Shown: positions 23,425 to 32,366 of the stretch, piece by piece | How positions within the stretch are numbered: position 1 is the first letter of the stretch | Layout of the letters: each line of letters starts with the position of its first letter | From: Methylorubrum sp. B1-46 | GTDB taxonomy: Bacteria; Pseudomonadota; Alphaproteobacteria; Rhizobiales; Beijerinckiaceae | Assembly (NCBI RefSeq): GCF_021117295.1 | Contig: NZ_CP088247.1 | Location: forward strand, 1,813,001-1,877,000 | Reading direction: 5' to 3' | Length of the DNA: 64,000 nt | Made by a program: the position numbers and the translations under genes | The notes under the pieces: generated by a model | Databases searched by the model: none | What the model saw: the letters and a program-made list of their open reading frames with translations, nothing else | Told to the model about the DNA's origin: nothing

Positions 23425-24759
23425 TCACATGCCCGTCTTGCCGGGGATCCAGCCGGTGCCGGCGAGCGGCACTTGCGCCATGGCCGCGGCCTCGATGGTG
23501 AGCGCCACCAGATCCTCGGGTTCGAGGTTGTGCAGGTGGCTCTTGCCGCAGGCCCGGGCGATGGTCTGGGCCTCCAGCGTCATCACCGCGAGGTAGTTGG
23601 CGAGCCGGCGGCCGGCGAGCTCCGGATCGAGGCGCTTGGCCAGTTCCGGATCCTGCGTGGTGATGCCGGCGGGGTCGCGGCCCTCGTGCCAGTCGTCGTA
23701 GGCGCCGGCCGTGGTGCCGAGCGCCTCGTACTCGGCCTGCCAGCGGGGATCGTTGTCCCCGAGCGCGATCAGGGCGGCGGTGCCGATGGCGACCGCGTCG
23801 GCGCCGAGCGCCAGCACCTTGGCAACGTCCGCGCCGGAGCGGATGCCGCCGGAGACCACGAGCTGCACCTTGCGATGCAGGCCGAGATCCTGGAGCGCCT
23901 GCACGGCCGGGCGGATCGCGGCGAGCGTCGGGATGCCGACATGCTCGATGAACACGTCCTGGGTCGCTGCGGTGCCGCCCTGCATGCCGTCGAGCACCAC
24001 CACGTCGGCGCCCGACTTCGCGGCGAGCGCGGTGTCGTAGTAGGGGCGCGAGGCGCCGACCTTGACGTAGATCGGCTTCTCCCAGTCGGTGATCTCGCGC
24101 AGCTCCTCGATCTTGATCGCGAGGTCGTCCGGCCCGGTCCAGTCCGGGTGGCGGCAGGCGGAGCGCTGATCGACGCCGGGGGGCAGGCAGCGCATGCCGG
24201 CGACGCGCTCCGTGATCTTCTGGCCGAGCAGCATGCCGCCGCCGCCGGGCTTGGCGCCCTGGCCGATCACCACCTCGATGGCGTCGGCCTTGCGCAGGTC
24301 GTCCGGATTCATGCCGTAGCGCGACGGCAGGTACTGGTAGACCAGGGTCTTGGAGTGGCCGCGCTCCTCTGGCGTCATGCCGCCGTCGCCCGTGGTGGTG
24401 GAGGTGCCGGCGATGGTGGCGCCGCGCCCGAGCGCCTCCTTGGCGTTGGCCGAGAGCGAGCCGAAGCTCATGCCGGCGATGGTGACCGGCGTCTTCAGGT
24501 GGATCGGCTTCGAGGCGAAGCGCGCGCCCAGCACCACTTCGGTGCCGCAGCGCTCGCGGTAGCCCTCCAGCGGGTAGCGGCTGATCGAGGCGCCGAGGAA
24601 CAGGAGGTCGTCGAAATGCGGCAGGGCGCGCTTCGCGCCGGCGCCACGGATGTCGTAGATGCCGGTCGCCGCCGCGCGGCGGATCTCGGACATCACGTCG
24701 GGGGTGAAGGTCGCCGACAGACGCGGCTTGGTGCGCGGAGGCTGGCGGTGATCCGTCAT
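23425..24759 (-). CDS. mgsC: N-methylglutamate synthase subunit C (FMN-binding glutamate-synthase-like)
   Basis: The 444-residue subunit resembles the FMN/Fe-S domain of glutamate synthase (GltB2/GlxD family). It shows TIAGMSFGSLSANAKEALGR, the VIGQGAKPGGGGML flavin loop, Cys residues near GMRCLPPGVDQRSACRHP for the Fe-S cluster, and VVLDGMQGGTAATQDVFIEH. With MgsA and MgsB it forms N-methylglutamate from gamma-glutamylmethylamide or methylamine. Its start overlaps the mgsB stop (ATGA), so the three subunits are coupled. Without the surrounding pathway genes it would be called simply a glutamate-synthase-family protein. Confidence 0.87.
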   Translation of the reverse strand: MTDHRQPPRTKPRLSATFTPDVMSEIRRAAATGIYDIRGAGAKRALPHFDDLLFLGASISRYPLEGYRERCGTEVVLGARFASKPIHLKTPVTIAGMSFGSLSANAKEALGRGATIAGTSTTTGDGGMTPEERGHSKTLVYQYLPSRYGMNPDDLRKADAIEVVIGQGAKPGGGGMLLGQKITERVAGMRCLPPGVDQRSACRHPDWTGPDDLAIKIEELREITDWEKPIYVKVGASRPYYDTALAAKSGADVVVLDGMQGGTAATQDVFIEHVGIPTLAAIRPAVQALQDLGLHRKVQLVVSGGIRSGADVAKVLALGADAVAIGTAALIALGDNDPRWQAEYEALGTTAGAYDDWHEGRDPAGITTQDPELAKRLDPELAGRRLANYLAVMTLEAQTIARACGKSHLHNLEPEDLVALTIEAAAMAQVPLAGTGWIPGKTGM

Positions 24760-25448
24760 CAGTAGGCTCCGGCGTTGTCGACGTGGAAGTGGTAGAGGGT
24801 GCGGGCCGAGCCGTAGCGGCGGAACTCGCTCGGGTTCACCTCGCCGGCGAGGCCGGCGGCGGCGAGCTTGTCGGCGAGTTCCCGCAGGTGCTCGTCGCGC
24901 ATGGGCTTCTCGACGCAGTCGGCGCCGAGGCTTTTCACCGAGCCGCGCACGTAGAGCTTCGCCTCGTAGAGCGAGTCGCCGAGCGCCTCGCCGGCGTCCC
25001 CCAGGACGGTGAGGGTGCCGGCTTGGGCCATGAAGGCCGACATGTGGCCGATCGAGCCCTTCACGACGATGTCGACGCCCTTCATCGAGATGCCGCAGCG
25101 GGCGCCCGCATTGCCGTCGATGATGAGCATGCCGCCATGCGCCGTGGCGCCGGCCGATTGGCTGGCATCGCCCCGCACGTGGACGAGGCCGGAGATCATG
25201 TTCTCGGCCACCCCCACGCCCGCATTGCCGTTGACGAGAACGGTGGCGAGCTTGTTCATGCCGGCGCAGTAATAGCCGACATTGCCCTCGATCTCGACGG
25301 AGACCGGCGCGTCAAGCCCGGCGGCGATGGCGTGGCGCCCGTCCGGACCGGTGACGGTCCAGTGCGTTTCGTTGGTATCGGGCCGCAGGGCGTGGAGCGC
25401 CCGGTTCAGCTCGCGCAGCGGCGCGGATCGCAGGTCGAAGCTCGGCAT
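24759..25448 (-). CDS. mgsB: N-methylglutamate synthase subunit B (GlxC-like)
   Basis: The 229-residue protein matches the GltB C-terminal GXGXG beta-helix domain, seen in VEIEGNVGYYCAGMNKLATV, LVNGNAGVGVAENM and LIIDGNAGARCGISMKGVDI. In glutamate synthase this domain links the glutaminase and FMN domains. The ATG at 25448 overlaps the mgsA stop (ATGA), which fixes the start. It is the middle subunit of the MgsABC complex. Confidence 0.87.
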   Translation of the reverse strand: MPSFDLRSAPLRELNRALHALRPDTNETHWTVTGPDGRHAIAAGLDAPVSVEIEGNVGYYCAGMNKLATVLVNGNAGVGVAENMISGLVHVRGDASQSAGATAHGGMLIIDGNAGARCGISMKGVDIVVKGSIGHMSAFMAQAGTLTVLGDAGEALGDSLYEAKLYVRGSVKSLGADCVEKPMRDEHLRELADKLAAAGLAGEVNPSEFRRYGSARTLYHFHVDNAGAY

Positions 25449-26383
25449 CACTGGCGCTCCCCGGAGGCGTGGTTGCCGCTCGTGCGCTCCCACGCGTAGA
25501 CCTTGGCCGGCTCGGGCTCGAACACGCGGGCGGTGTCGATGCCGGGCAGGCCGACCAGCGCCCGGTACTCGGAGCCGAAGGCGACGTAGTCGTCGGTCTC
25601 GGCCATCACGGCGGGCTTGCAGGCGATGGGGTCGCGCACCACGGCAAAGCCCGTCTCGGTGCCGACGACGAAGGTGAAGAAGCCGTCGAGATCGGTCAGG
25701 CTCGATTCCAGCGCCTGCTTCAGGGACGCGCCCTCGCGCATGCGCCAGCTCAGGTAACCGGCGGCGACCTCGGTGTCGTTCTGCGTGGCGAAGCTCAGGC
25801 CCTCGTGCCGGAGGCGGCGGCGCAGGTCGTTGTGGTTCGACAGCGAGCCGTTATGGACGAGGCACTCGTCGGTGCCGGTCGAGAACGGGTGGGCGCCGTT
25901 GGTCGTCACCGCGCTCTCGGTGGCCATGCGGGTGTGGCCGATGCCGTGGGTGCCGGACATCTTCTCCAAGGTGAACCGCTCGGCGACGGAGGCCGGCAGG
26001 CCGACCTCCTTGTAGATCTCCATCCGCCTGCCCGCGCTCACCACGTCGATGCCCGGTGCGTTGGTCTTGAGCCAGGCGCGGATCTCGCTCTCGCGCTCTG
26101 CCGGGATGGACAGGACGGTGTGGGTATCGCGCTCGGTCGCTTGCGCCGAGAGGGACAGCGCCCCTTCCATCTTCGAGACGGCCTCTCGCAGGGCCGAAGC
26201 GCCGGGTCCGCGCAGGGTCAGCTTCACGCTGCCCGTATCCGAAACACCGTCCGAGCCGTAGACCGCGAAGCCCGCGCTGTCGGGGCCGCGATCGGTCATC
26301 GTCTCCAGCATCTTGGAGAGCATCGCGCCGAGCTGCGGTTCGAGCTTCGGATTCTTGAGGAATAGTCCGACAATACCGCACAT
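25448..26383 (-). CDS. mgsA: N-methylglutamate synthase subunit A (class II glutamine amidotransferase)
   Basis: The 311-residue subunit begins MCGIVGLFLKN: the catalytic Cys is residue 2, freed by removal of Met. The class II signatures TMTDRGPDSAGFAVYG, SGTHGIGHTRMATES and LVHNGSLSNHNDLRR follow. It is GlxB-like and supplies the N-donor (methylamine from gamma-glutamylmethylamide) to MgsBC. It is the first gene of the minus-strand mgsABC-gmaS group and divides from the regulator region upstream. Confidence 0.88.
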   Translation of the reverse strand: MCGIVGLFLKNPKLEPQLGAMLSKMLETMTDRGPDSAGFAVYGSDGVSDTGSVKLTLRGPGASALREAVSKMEGALSLSAQATERDTHTVLSIPAERESEIRAWLKTNAPGIDVVSAGRRMEIYKEVGLPASVAERFTLEKMSGTHGIGHTRMATESAVTTNGAHPFSTGTDECLVHNGSLSNHNDLRRRLRHEGLSFATQNDTEVAAGYLSWRMREGASLKQALESSLTDLDGFFTFVVGTETGFAVVRDPIACKPAVMAETDDYVAFGSEYRALVGLPGIDTARVFEPEPAKVYAWERTSGNHASGERQ

Positions 26384-26431
26384 CGGCGTCGCCCCGTCCG
26401 TTCGATCACTGTCGAGAGGGATCGCATGGTG

Positions 26432-26445
26432 TGACGGCTACGTCA
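26432..26445. promoter_or_regulatory. Small palindrome upstream of mgsA
   Basis: TGACG (26432-26436) and CGTCA (26441-26445) form a short perfect dyad about 50 bases upstream of the mgsA start. On the minus strand a TTGACG overlapping it could be a -35 element. It could be the target of the adjacent GlxA/AraC-like regulator; evidence is only position and symmetry. Confidence 0.3.
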
Positions 26446-26518
26446 ACTTTCAAGCACGAAAATTTCCTCTCATGAAACGCTGGTCTCGCGATCGAGCCGG
26501 TGGTTCCCGTCACGCCTG

Positions 26519-26609
26519 CGTCATTGCGAGGCGAAGCCGTGGCAATCCAGGGCGCGGCCTGTCCGGGGATGTCGCGTTCTGGATCGCTTCGCTGACGCTC
26601 GCGATGACG
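26519..26609. repeat. REP-like imperfect palindromic repeat element
   Basis: The left end CGTCATTGCGAGGCGAAGCC and the right end, read in reverse complement as CGTCATCGCGAGCGTCAGCG, form an imperfect palindrome of about 91 bases with a GC-rich centre. This CGTCATTGCGAG...CAATCCAG form is a known type of dispersed extragenic palindrome in alphaproteobacteria. It lies between mgsA and the regulator. Confidence 0.65.
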
Positions 26610-26640
26610 GCGGGAGAGACGGACGCGGCCGGCCTCGATC

Positions 26641-27636
26641 TCAACCCTCCGCCCCCTGCCGCTGCCGTCGCCGCTCGGCCCGCGACAGCTCGTCGGCGCT
26701 GGCAAAACCCGTCGCGGTGGCGATCTCGGTCCGGCTCAGCGCGCTCTCGCGGCCGAGCTGGTGCGCCCGGTCGAGGCGCAGCCCCAGATAATGCCGGTGG
26801 AGGCCCCGCCCGAGGCCACCGCGAAACAGCCGCTCCAACTGCCGCACGGATACGTGGGCGAGATCCGCCAGGGTCTCGCGGGAAAGCGGCGCCTCGAGGT
26901 TCGCCTCCATTGCCGCGAGCACCCGCAGCAGGCGCGGGTCGCGCACGCCGAAGCGCTGGCGCAGATCCATCCGTTGCGGGCTCACGCCCTCGCGGATCCG
27001 GTTGTGCAGGAACCAGTCGCTGACGCCCGCCGCGAGCCCGGCGCCGTGGTCGCGTCCGATCAGGTCGAGCATCAGATCCAGCGCCGCGATGCCGCCGGAG
27101 CAGGTGATGCGATCGCCCTGGATCTCGAACAACGAGCGGACCACGTCGATCTCGGGATAACGCTCCTCGAACGCCGGCACGTGTTCCCAGTGCAGCGTGC
27201 AGCGGCGCCCGGCGAGCAGGCCGGCGCGGGCGAGCAGGTACGGGCCGCCGGAGATACCGCCGAGCGTCGCCCCGTGCCGGGCGAGCCCGCGCAGCCACGC
27301 GAACAGGGCGGGATCGTCGAATTCGGCCGGGTTGCCGCCGGCGCAGACGAAGATGCGGTCGGCGTCCGCGCTCGCGCCCACGGTGACGTCGGTGAGGATG
27401 CCGAGTCCGTTCGACGCCTGCACCATGCCGCCACCGGGTGCGGCGTGCCACCAGCGATAGAGTTCGCAGCCCGACAGCGTGTTGGCCGCGCGCAGCGGTT
27501 CGACCGCCGCGGTGTAGGCCATCAGCGGAAAGTCCGGCACCAGCACGAAGCCGACCGTGCGCGGGGCGGGGGTGACGGCCTGCGGCGCCCTGCGCCCGGA
27601 GCGCGCCCGGCCGGTCGGTGCGTGTGCCTCATGCAT
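26641..27636 (-). CDS. GlxA/AraC-type regulator of the N-methylglutamate genes
   Basis: The 331-residue regulator has an N-terminal class I amidotransferase-like (DJ-1/PfpI) ligand domain (VGFVLVPDFPLMAYTAAVEP, IFVCAGGNPAEFDD) without an obvious catalytic Cys. A C-terminal AraC HTH pair follows: LSRETLADLAHVSVRQLERL and SRTEIATATGFASADELSRA. The second HTH and tail are short: it ends ~20 residues after GFAS and lacks the usual FRRxFGxxP motif, so binding may be altered. The start is set at 27636 (MHEAHAPTG); 27660 is also possible. It sits between mgs and mgd, so it probably controls both. Confidence 0.75.
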   Translation of the reverse strand: MHEAHAPTGRARSGRRAPQAVTPAPRTVGFVLVPDFPLMAYTAAVEPLRAANTLSGCELYRWWHAAPGGGMVQASNGLGILTDVTVGASADADRIFVCAGGNPAEFDDPALFAWLRGLARHGATLGGISGGPYLLARAGLLAGRRCTLHWEHVPAFEERYPEIDVVRSLFEIQGDRITCSGGIAALDLMLDLIGRDHGAGLAAGVSDWFLHNRIREGVSPQRMDLRQRFGVRDPRLLRVLAAMEANLEAPLSRETLADLAHVSVRQLERLFRGGLGRGLHRHYLGLRLDRAHQLGRESALSRTEIATATGFASADELSRAERRRQRQGAEG

Positions 27637-27744
27637 TTCGACGTGATGTGCCGGAATCATGTCGCGAAATGCAAGTCCAACTGCGGGCATGTCCGCTAGT
27701 GATGGGGCGAGCGACACTCCTCCGGCGATTGAGCGGATTCCCGC

Positions 27745-28995
27745 ATGCGCTACTCTCTCTTCAGCGTCCTGGGACAAGCCCTGCGCGGCCAGCGGGACTG
27801 GACCCCGCAATGGCGCGACGCCGCCCCGCAGGAGGCCTACGACGTGGTGATCGTCGGCGGCGGCGGGCACGGGCTGGCCACCGCCTACTATCTCGCCAAG
27901 GAGCACGGCATCACCCGCGTCGCCGTGCTGGAGAAGAGCCACGTCGGCTCCGGCAATGTCGGGCGCAACACCACGATCGTGCGCTCGAATTACGGCCTGC
28001 CCGGCAACATCCCGTTCTACGAGCGGTCGATGAAGCTCTGGGAGGGGCTGGAGCAGGACATCAACTACAATGCCATGGTCAGCCAGCGCGGTGTGCTGAA
28101 CCTCTACCACTCGGACGCCCAGCGCGATTCTTACGCCCGCCGCGGCAACGCCATGCGGCTCGCCGGGATCGATGCGGAACTTCTCGACCGCGAGGGCGTG
28201 CGCCGCCTCGTGCCGTTCATCGATTTCGACAACGCCCGCTTCCCCGTGAAGGGCGGCCTGCTCCAGCGTCGCGGCGGCACCGTGCGCCACGATGCCGTGG
28301 CCTGGGGCTACGCCCGCGCCGCGAGCGACCGCGGCGTCGACATCGTCCAGAACTGCGCCGTCACCGGCATCCGCCGCGAGAACGGCCGCGTCACCGGCGT
28401 CGAGACCAGCCGCGGCTTCATCCGCGCCAACAAGGTGGCGATCTCGGTGGCCGGCTCGTCCTCGCTGCTCGCCGGCATGGTCGACATGCGCCTGCCGATC
28501 GAGAGCCACGTGCTCCAGGCCTTCGTCAGCGAGGGCGTGAAGCCGCTGATCGACGGCGTGATGACGTTTGGGGCCGGCCACTTCTACGTCAGCCAGTCGG
28601 ACAAGGGCGGCCTCGTCTTCGGCGGTGATATCGACGGCTACAATTCCTACGCCCAACGCGGAAACCTCCACACCATCGAGGACGTGATGGAAGGCGGCAT
28701 GGCGCTGTGGCCCGGTCTCGGGCGCCTGCGGCTGCTGCGCCACTGGGGCGGCATCATGGATATGTCGATGGACGGAAGCCCGATCATCGACCGCACCGAT
28801 ATCGGCGGCCTCTACCTCAACGCCGGCTGGTGCTACGGCGGCTTCAAGGCGACGCCGGCCGCGGGCTTCTGCTTCGCCTACCTGATCGCCCGCGACGAAC
28901 CGCATGCGGATGCGAGCGCCTACCGCCTCGACCGCTTCGCCACCGGCCATCTCATCGACGAGAAGGGCATGGGCGCCCAGCCCAACCTGCACTGA
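27745..28995 (+). CDS. mgdA: N-methylglutamate dehydrogenase subunit A (SoxB-like flavoprotein)
   Basis: The 416-residue flavoprotein resembles the beta subunit of heterotetrameric sarcosine oxidase. The FAD-binding motif VVIVGGGGHGLATAYYLA lies at ~34-51. SGNVGRNTTIVRSNYG holds the covalent-FMN site region (histidine/lysine region of SoxB), and DMSMDGSPIIDRTDIGGLYL and WCYGGFKATPAAG form the C-terminal flavin contacts. It oxidises N-methylglutamate, releasing the methyl group to a folate cofactor. It leads the plus-strand operon mgdABCD. Confidence 0.88.
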   Translation: MRYSLFSVLGQALRGQRDWTPQWRDAAPQEAYDVVIVGGGGHGLATAYYLAKEHGITRVAVLEKSHVGSGNVGRNTTIVRSNYGLPGNIPFYERSMKLWEGLEQDINYNAMVSQRGVLNLYHSDAQRDSYARRGNAMRLAGIDAELLDREGVRRLVPFIDFDNARFPVKGGLLQRRGGTVRHDAVAWGYARAASDRGVDIVQNCAVTGIRRENGRVTGVETSRGFIRANKVAISVAGSSSLLAGMVDMRLPIESHVLQAFVSEGVKPLIDGVMTFGAGHFYVSQSDKGGLVFGGDIDGYNSYAQRGNLHTIEDVMEGGMALWPGLGRLRLLRHWGGIMDMSMDGSPIIDRTDIGGLYLNAGWCYGGFKATPAAGFCFAYLIARDEPHADASAYRLDRFATGHLIDEKGMGAQPNLH

Positions 28996-29052
28996 CGCTT
29001 CCTTGGCGGCGCCCGCTGCAGCGGGCACCGATCTCGAAGAGGACGATACGCC

Positions 29053-29340
29053 ATGCGCATCCGATGCCCCCATTGCGGCGAGCGCGACAACGGGGAGTTC
29101 AGCTACCTCGGCGACGCCGCGCCTCAGCGTCCCGACGGGATGGAGGCCTCGGCGGCGGCCATGCACGACTACGTCTATCTGCGCGACAACCCGGCCGGGA
29201 CGATCCGCGAGCTCTGGTACCACGCCGCCGGATGCCGCTCCTGGCTGGTCGTGACCCGCGACACCCGCACCCACGCGATTGAATCGGTGGAGCCGGCGCG
29301 CGATGTCGCGCGGGCGCGCCGCTCGGGAGAGGCCGCATGA
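29053..29340 (+). CDS. mgdB: N-methylglutamate dehydrogenase subunit B (SoxD-like zinc subunit)
   Basis: The 95-residue delta-type subunit has MRIRCPHCGERDNGEFSYLG, giving a CPHCGERD zinc ligand set, and later HAAGCRSWLVVTRDTRTHAI, whose Cys/His residues complete the Zn site. The length matches SoxD (about 90-100). Its stop overlaps the start of mgdC (ATGA at 29337). It is structural in the oxidase complex. Confidence 0.88.
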   Translation: MRIRCPHCGERDNGEFSYLGDAAPQRPDGMEASAAAMHDYVYLRDNPAGTIRELWYHAAGCRSWLVVTRDTRTHAIESVEPARDVARARRSGEAA

Positions 29341-32300
29341 CCACGCTCGCCCTTCAGCGTGCCGAGGCACCCGCCTCCATGGCCGCAGACACGCAGCCCT
29401 TCCGCACCGCCACCGGTGGCCTGATCGACCGCAACCGGCCGCGCGATTTCACCTTCGACGGCCGGCGCCTCACCGGCTTCCACGGCGACACCCTGGCCTC
29501 GGCCCTGCTCGCCAACGGCGTGCGCCTCGTCGGCCGCTCGTTCAAGTATCACCGACCACGCGGCATCCTCTCGGCCGGCTCGGAGGAACCGAACGCCCTG
29601 GTGGAGCTGCGCTCCGGGGCGCGACGCGAGCCCAACACCCGCGCTACGATGGCCGAGCTCTACGAGGGGCTGGAGGCGACGAGCCAGAACCGCTGGCCCT
29701 CGCTCGCCGTCGATGCGCTCTCGGTCAATGCTCTGCTCTCGCCGGTCTTCGCCGCGGGCTTCTACTACAAGACGTTCATGTGGCCGGCTTCCCTGTGGGA
29801 GAAGCTGTACGAGCCGATGATCCGGCGCGCGGCGGGCCTCGGGCGTGCCGCCGACGCCCCCGATCCCGACACCTACGACCACGCCCACGCCCATTGCGAC
29901 GTGCTCGTCATCGGCGGCGGCCCGGCCGGCCTGTCGGCGGCTTTGGCCGCCGGCCGCTCGGGCGCGCGGGTCATCCTCGTCGACGAGGACTTTTCGACCG
30001 GCGGCCGCCTGCTCGCCGAACGGCGCGAGATCGGCGGCGCGAGCGGGGCCGAGTGGGCAGCCCGCGCGCTGGCCGAGCTGGAGAGCCTGCCCGAAGTCCG
30101 CATCCTGTCGCGCACCACCCTGTTCGGCGTCTACGATCACGGCGCCTACGGCGCGGTGGAGCGCGTCTCCGATCATGTCGCGGTGCCGGCCGCCTACGCC
30201 CCGCGCCAGCGGCTGTGGCGGATCGTGGCGCGGCGCGCGGTGCTCGCGGCTGGCGCCATCGAGCGCCCGCACGTCTTCGGCGGCAACGACCGGCCCGGTG
30301 TGATGCTGGCCGGCGCGGTGCGGACCTATCTCAACCGCTACGGCGTGCTGCCGGGCCGCCGCCTCGCCGTGTTCACGTCGAGCGACGACGGCTGGCGCAC
30401 CGCCGCCGACATCCTGGCCGCCGGCGGAGGGCTTGCGGCGGTGATCGACACCCGTGCCTCTATTCCCCCTGCGCTACGCCGGATGGCGGAAGCCGCAGGT
30501 GCCCGGGTGGTGGCCGGCGGGTACGTCGCCGGCACCAAGGGCCATCTCGGCTTGAGCGCGATCCAGGTCGTGGACGGCTACCACAGCACCGAGACGATCG
30601 CCTGCGATGGCCTTGCCATGGCCAATGGCTGGAACCCGATCGTCCATCTCGATTCGCATCTCTCGCGCCGGCCGGTCTGGGACGAGGCGATCCACGCCTT
30701 CGTGCCGGGTGCCCTCCCCTCCGGCATGCGGGCGGCGGGCGCCGCCGCCGGGCGCTTCACCCTGGCCGAATGCCTGGAGACCGGCGCGCGGGCCGGCGCC
30801 GAGGCTGCCGCGGATTGCGGCTTCAGCGCCACGGCCGAGGCCACGCCTCGGACCGACCCGGAGAGTGTGGATCACACGCCGCTCTGGCGCGTGCCCAAGC
30901 CCCGTGGAAAAGCCTTCGTCGACTTCCAGAACGACGTGGCCGCCTCCGACGTCGAACTCGCTCACCGCGAGGGCTTCCGTGCGGTCGAACTGCTGAAGCG
31001 CTACACCACCCTCGGCATGGCGACCGACCAGGGCAAGACCTCGAACCTCGCCGGCCTCTCGATCATGGCCGAGCTGACCGGCAAGGACATCCCCAGCGTC
31101 GGCACCACGGTGTTCCGTCCGCCCTTCACGCCGGTCGCCATCGGCGCCTTCGCCGGCCACCACCGCGGCAAGGATTTTCGCGCGACCCGCCACGTCCCCT
31201 CGCACGCCTGGGCGGAAGAGAACGGCTGCGTCTTCGTCGAGACCGGCCTGTGGCTGCGCCCCGCCTACTTCCCGAAGGCCGGCGAGACCGATTGGCTCGA
31301 CACGGTGGTGCGGGAGGTCGAGACCGTGCGCGCCCGCGTCGGAATCTGCGACGTCACCACGCTCGGCAAGATCGACATCCAGGGCCCCGATGCGCTCGCC
31401 TTCATTGAGCGGGTCTGCGCCAACCCCTTCGCAACGCTCCCCGTCGGCAAGGCGCGCTACGCCGTGCTGCTGCGTGAGGACGGTTTCGTCATGGATGACG
31501 GCACCGTCGTGCGCCTCGGCGAGACCCACTACGTCATGACCGCCTCGACGGCGAACGCCGCGCGGGTGATGCAGCACCTCGAATTTTGCCGGCAATGGTT
31601 GTGGCCGGACCTCGACGTGCAGCTCGCATCGGTCAGCGAGCAGTGGGCGCAATACGCGATCGCCGGCCCCCGCGCCCGCGATACGCTCCGCCGCATCGTC
31701 GATCCCGGCTTCGACATCGGAAACGAGGCCTTCCCGTTCCTGGCCTGCGCCGACATCACCGTCGGCGGCGGCATTCCGGCGCGGCTGTTCCGCATCTCGT
31801 TCTCGGGCGAACTCGCCTACGAGCTGGCGGTGCCCGCAAGCTACGGCGATGCGGCGTGGCGGGCGGTCATGCAGGCGGGCCTGCCCTACGGCATCACCGC
31901 CTACGGCTCCGAGGCGCTCTCGGTCATGCGCATCGAGAAGGGCCACGCAGCCGGCGCCGAGATCAACGGCCAGACCACCGCCCGCGATCTCGGGCTCGGC
32001 GGCATGCTCGCCAAGAAGAAGGACTATGTCGGTCGCCTGATGAAGGAGCGTCCCGCGCTCACCGATCCGGATCGGCCGATCCTGGCGGGCTTCCGGCCGG
32101 TCGATCCGAGCGCGCGGCTGCGGGCAGGCGCCCATTTCCTGAGCCTCGACGCGGAGGCGAGCCTGGCGGCGGACGAGGGCGTGATGACGTCGGTCGCCTA
32201 CTCGCCGAGCCTGCGGATGTGGATCGGCATCGGCCTGATCCGGCGCGGGCCGGAGCGCCACGGCGAGCGGGTCCGCGCATACGATCCGGTGCGCGGCGCC

Positions 32301-32366
32301 GATATCGAGGTCGAGATCTGTTCGCCCATCTTCGTCGATCCCAAGGAGGAGAAGCTGCGTGTCTGA
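29337..32366 (+). CDS. mgdC: N-methylglutamate dehydrogenase subunit C (SoxA-like)
   Basis: The 1009-residue alpha-type subunit has three parts. An N-terminal ferredoxin-fold segment has FTFDGRRLTGFHGDTLASAL and RSFKYHRPRGI. A central NAD/FAD domain has VLVIGGGPAGLSAALAAGRS near 190. A C-terminal GcvT-like tetrahydrofolate domain has GICDVTTLGKIDIQGPDALA, MDDGTVVRLG and FSGELAYELAVPASYG. The T-protein part passes the methyl-derived formaldehyde unit to tetrahydrofolate. Length and order match SoxA. It overlaps mgdD by eight bases. Confidence 0.9.
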   Translation: MTTLALQRAEAPASMAADTQPFRTATGGLIDRNRPRDFTFDGRRLTGFHGDTLASALLANGVRLVGRSFKYHRPRGILSAGSEEPNALVELRSGARREPNTRATMAELYEGLEATSQNRWPSLAVDALSVNALLSPVFAAGFYYKTFMWPASLWEKLYEPMIRRAAGLGRAADAPDPDTYDHAHAHCDVLVIGGGPAGLSAALAAGRSGARVILVDEDFSTGGRLLAERREIGGASGAEWAARALAELESLPEVRILSRTTLFGVYDHGAYGAVERVSDHVAVPAAYAPRQRLWRIVARRAVLAAGAIERPHVFGGNDRPGVMLAGAVRTYLNRYGVLPGRRLAVFTSSDDGWRTAADILAAGGGLAAVIDTRASIPPALRRMAEAAGARVVAGGYVAGTKGHLGLSAIQVVDGYHSTETIACDGLAMANGWNPIVHLDSHLSRRPVWDEAIHAFVPGALPSGMRAAGAAAGRFTLAECLETGARAGAEAAADCGFSATAEATPRTDPESVDHTPLWRVPKPRGKAFVDFQNDVAASDVELAHREGFRAVELLKRYTTLGMATDQGKTSNLAGLSIMAELTGKDIPSVGTTVFRPPFTPVAIGAFAGHHRGKDFRATRHVPSHAWAEENGCVFVETGLWLRPAYFPKAGETDWLDTVVREVETVRARVGICDVTTLGKIDIQGPDALAFIERVCANPFATLPVGKARYAVLLREDGFVMDDGTVVRLGETHYVMTASTANAARVMQHLEFCRQWLWPDLDVQLASVSEQWAQYAIAGPRARDTLRRIVDPGFDIGNEAFPFLACADITVGGGIPARLFRISFSGELAYELAVPASYGDAAWRAVMQAGLPYGITAYGSEALSVMRIEKGHAAGAEINGQTTARDLGLGGMLAKKKDYVGRLMKERPALTDPDRPILAGFRPVDPSARLRAGAHFLSLDAEASLAADEGVMTSVAYSPSLRMWIGIGLIRRGPERHGERVRAYDPVRGADIEVEICSPIFVDPKEEKLRV

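Noticed and set aside
26641..29370. A 909-residue minus-strand frame that would extend the AraC-type regulator upstream
   Set aside because: The extra part is antisense to mgdA and mgdB and has shadow-type composition; the regulator pattern starts only near 27600.
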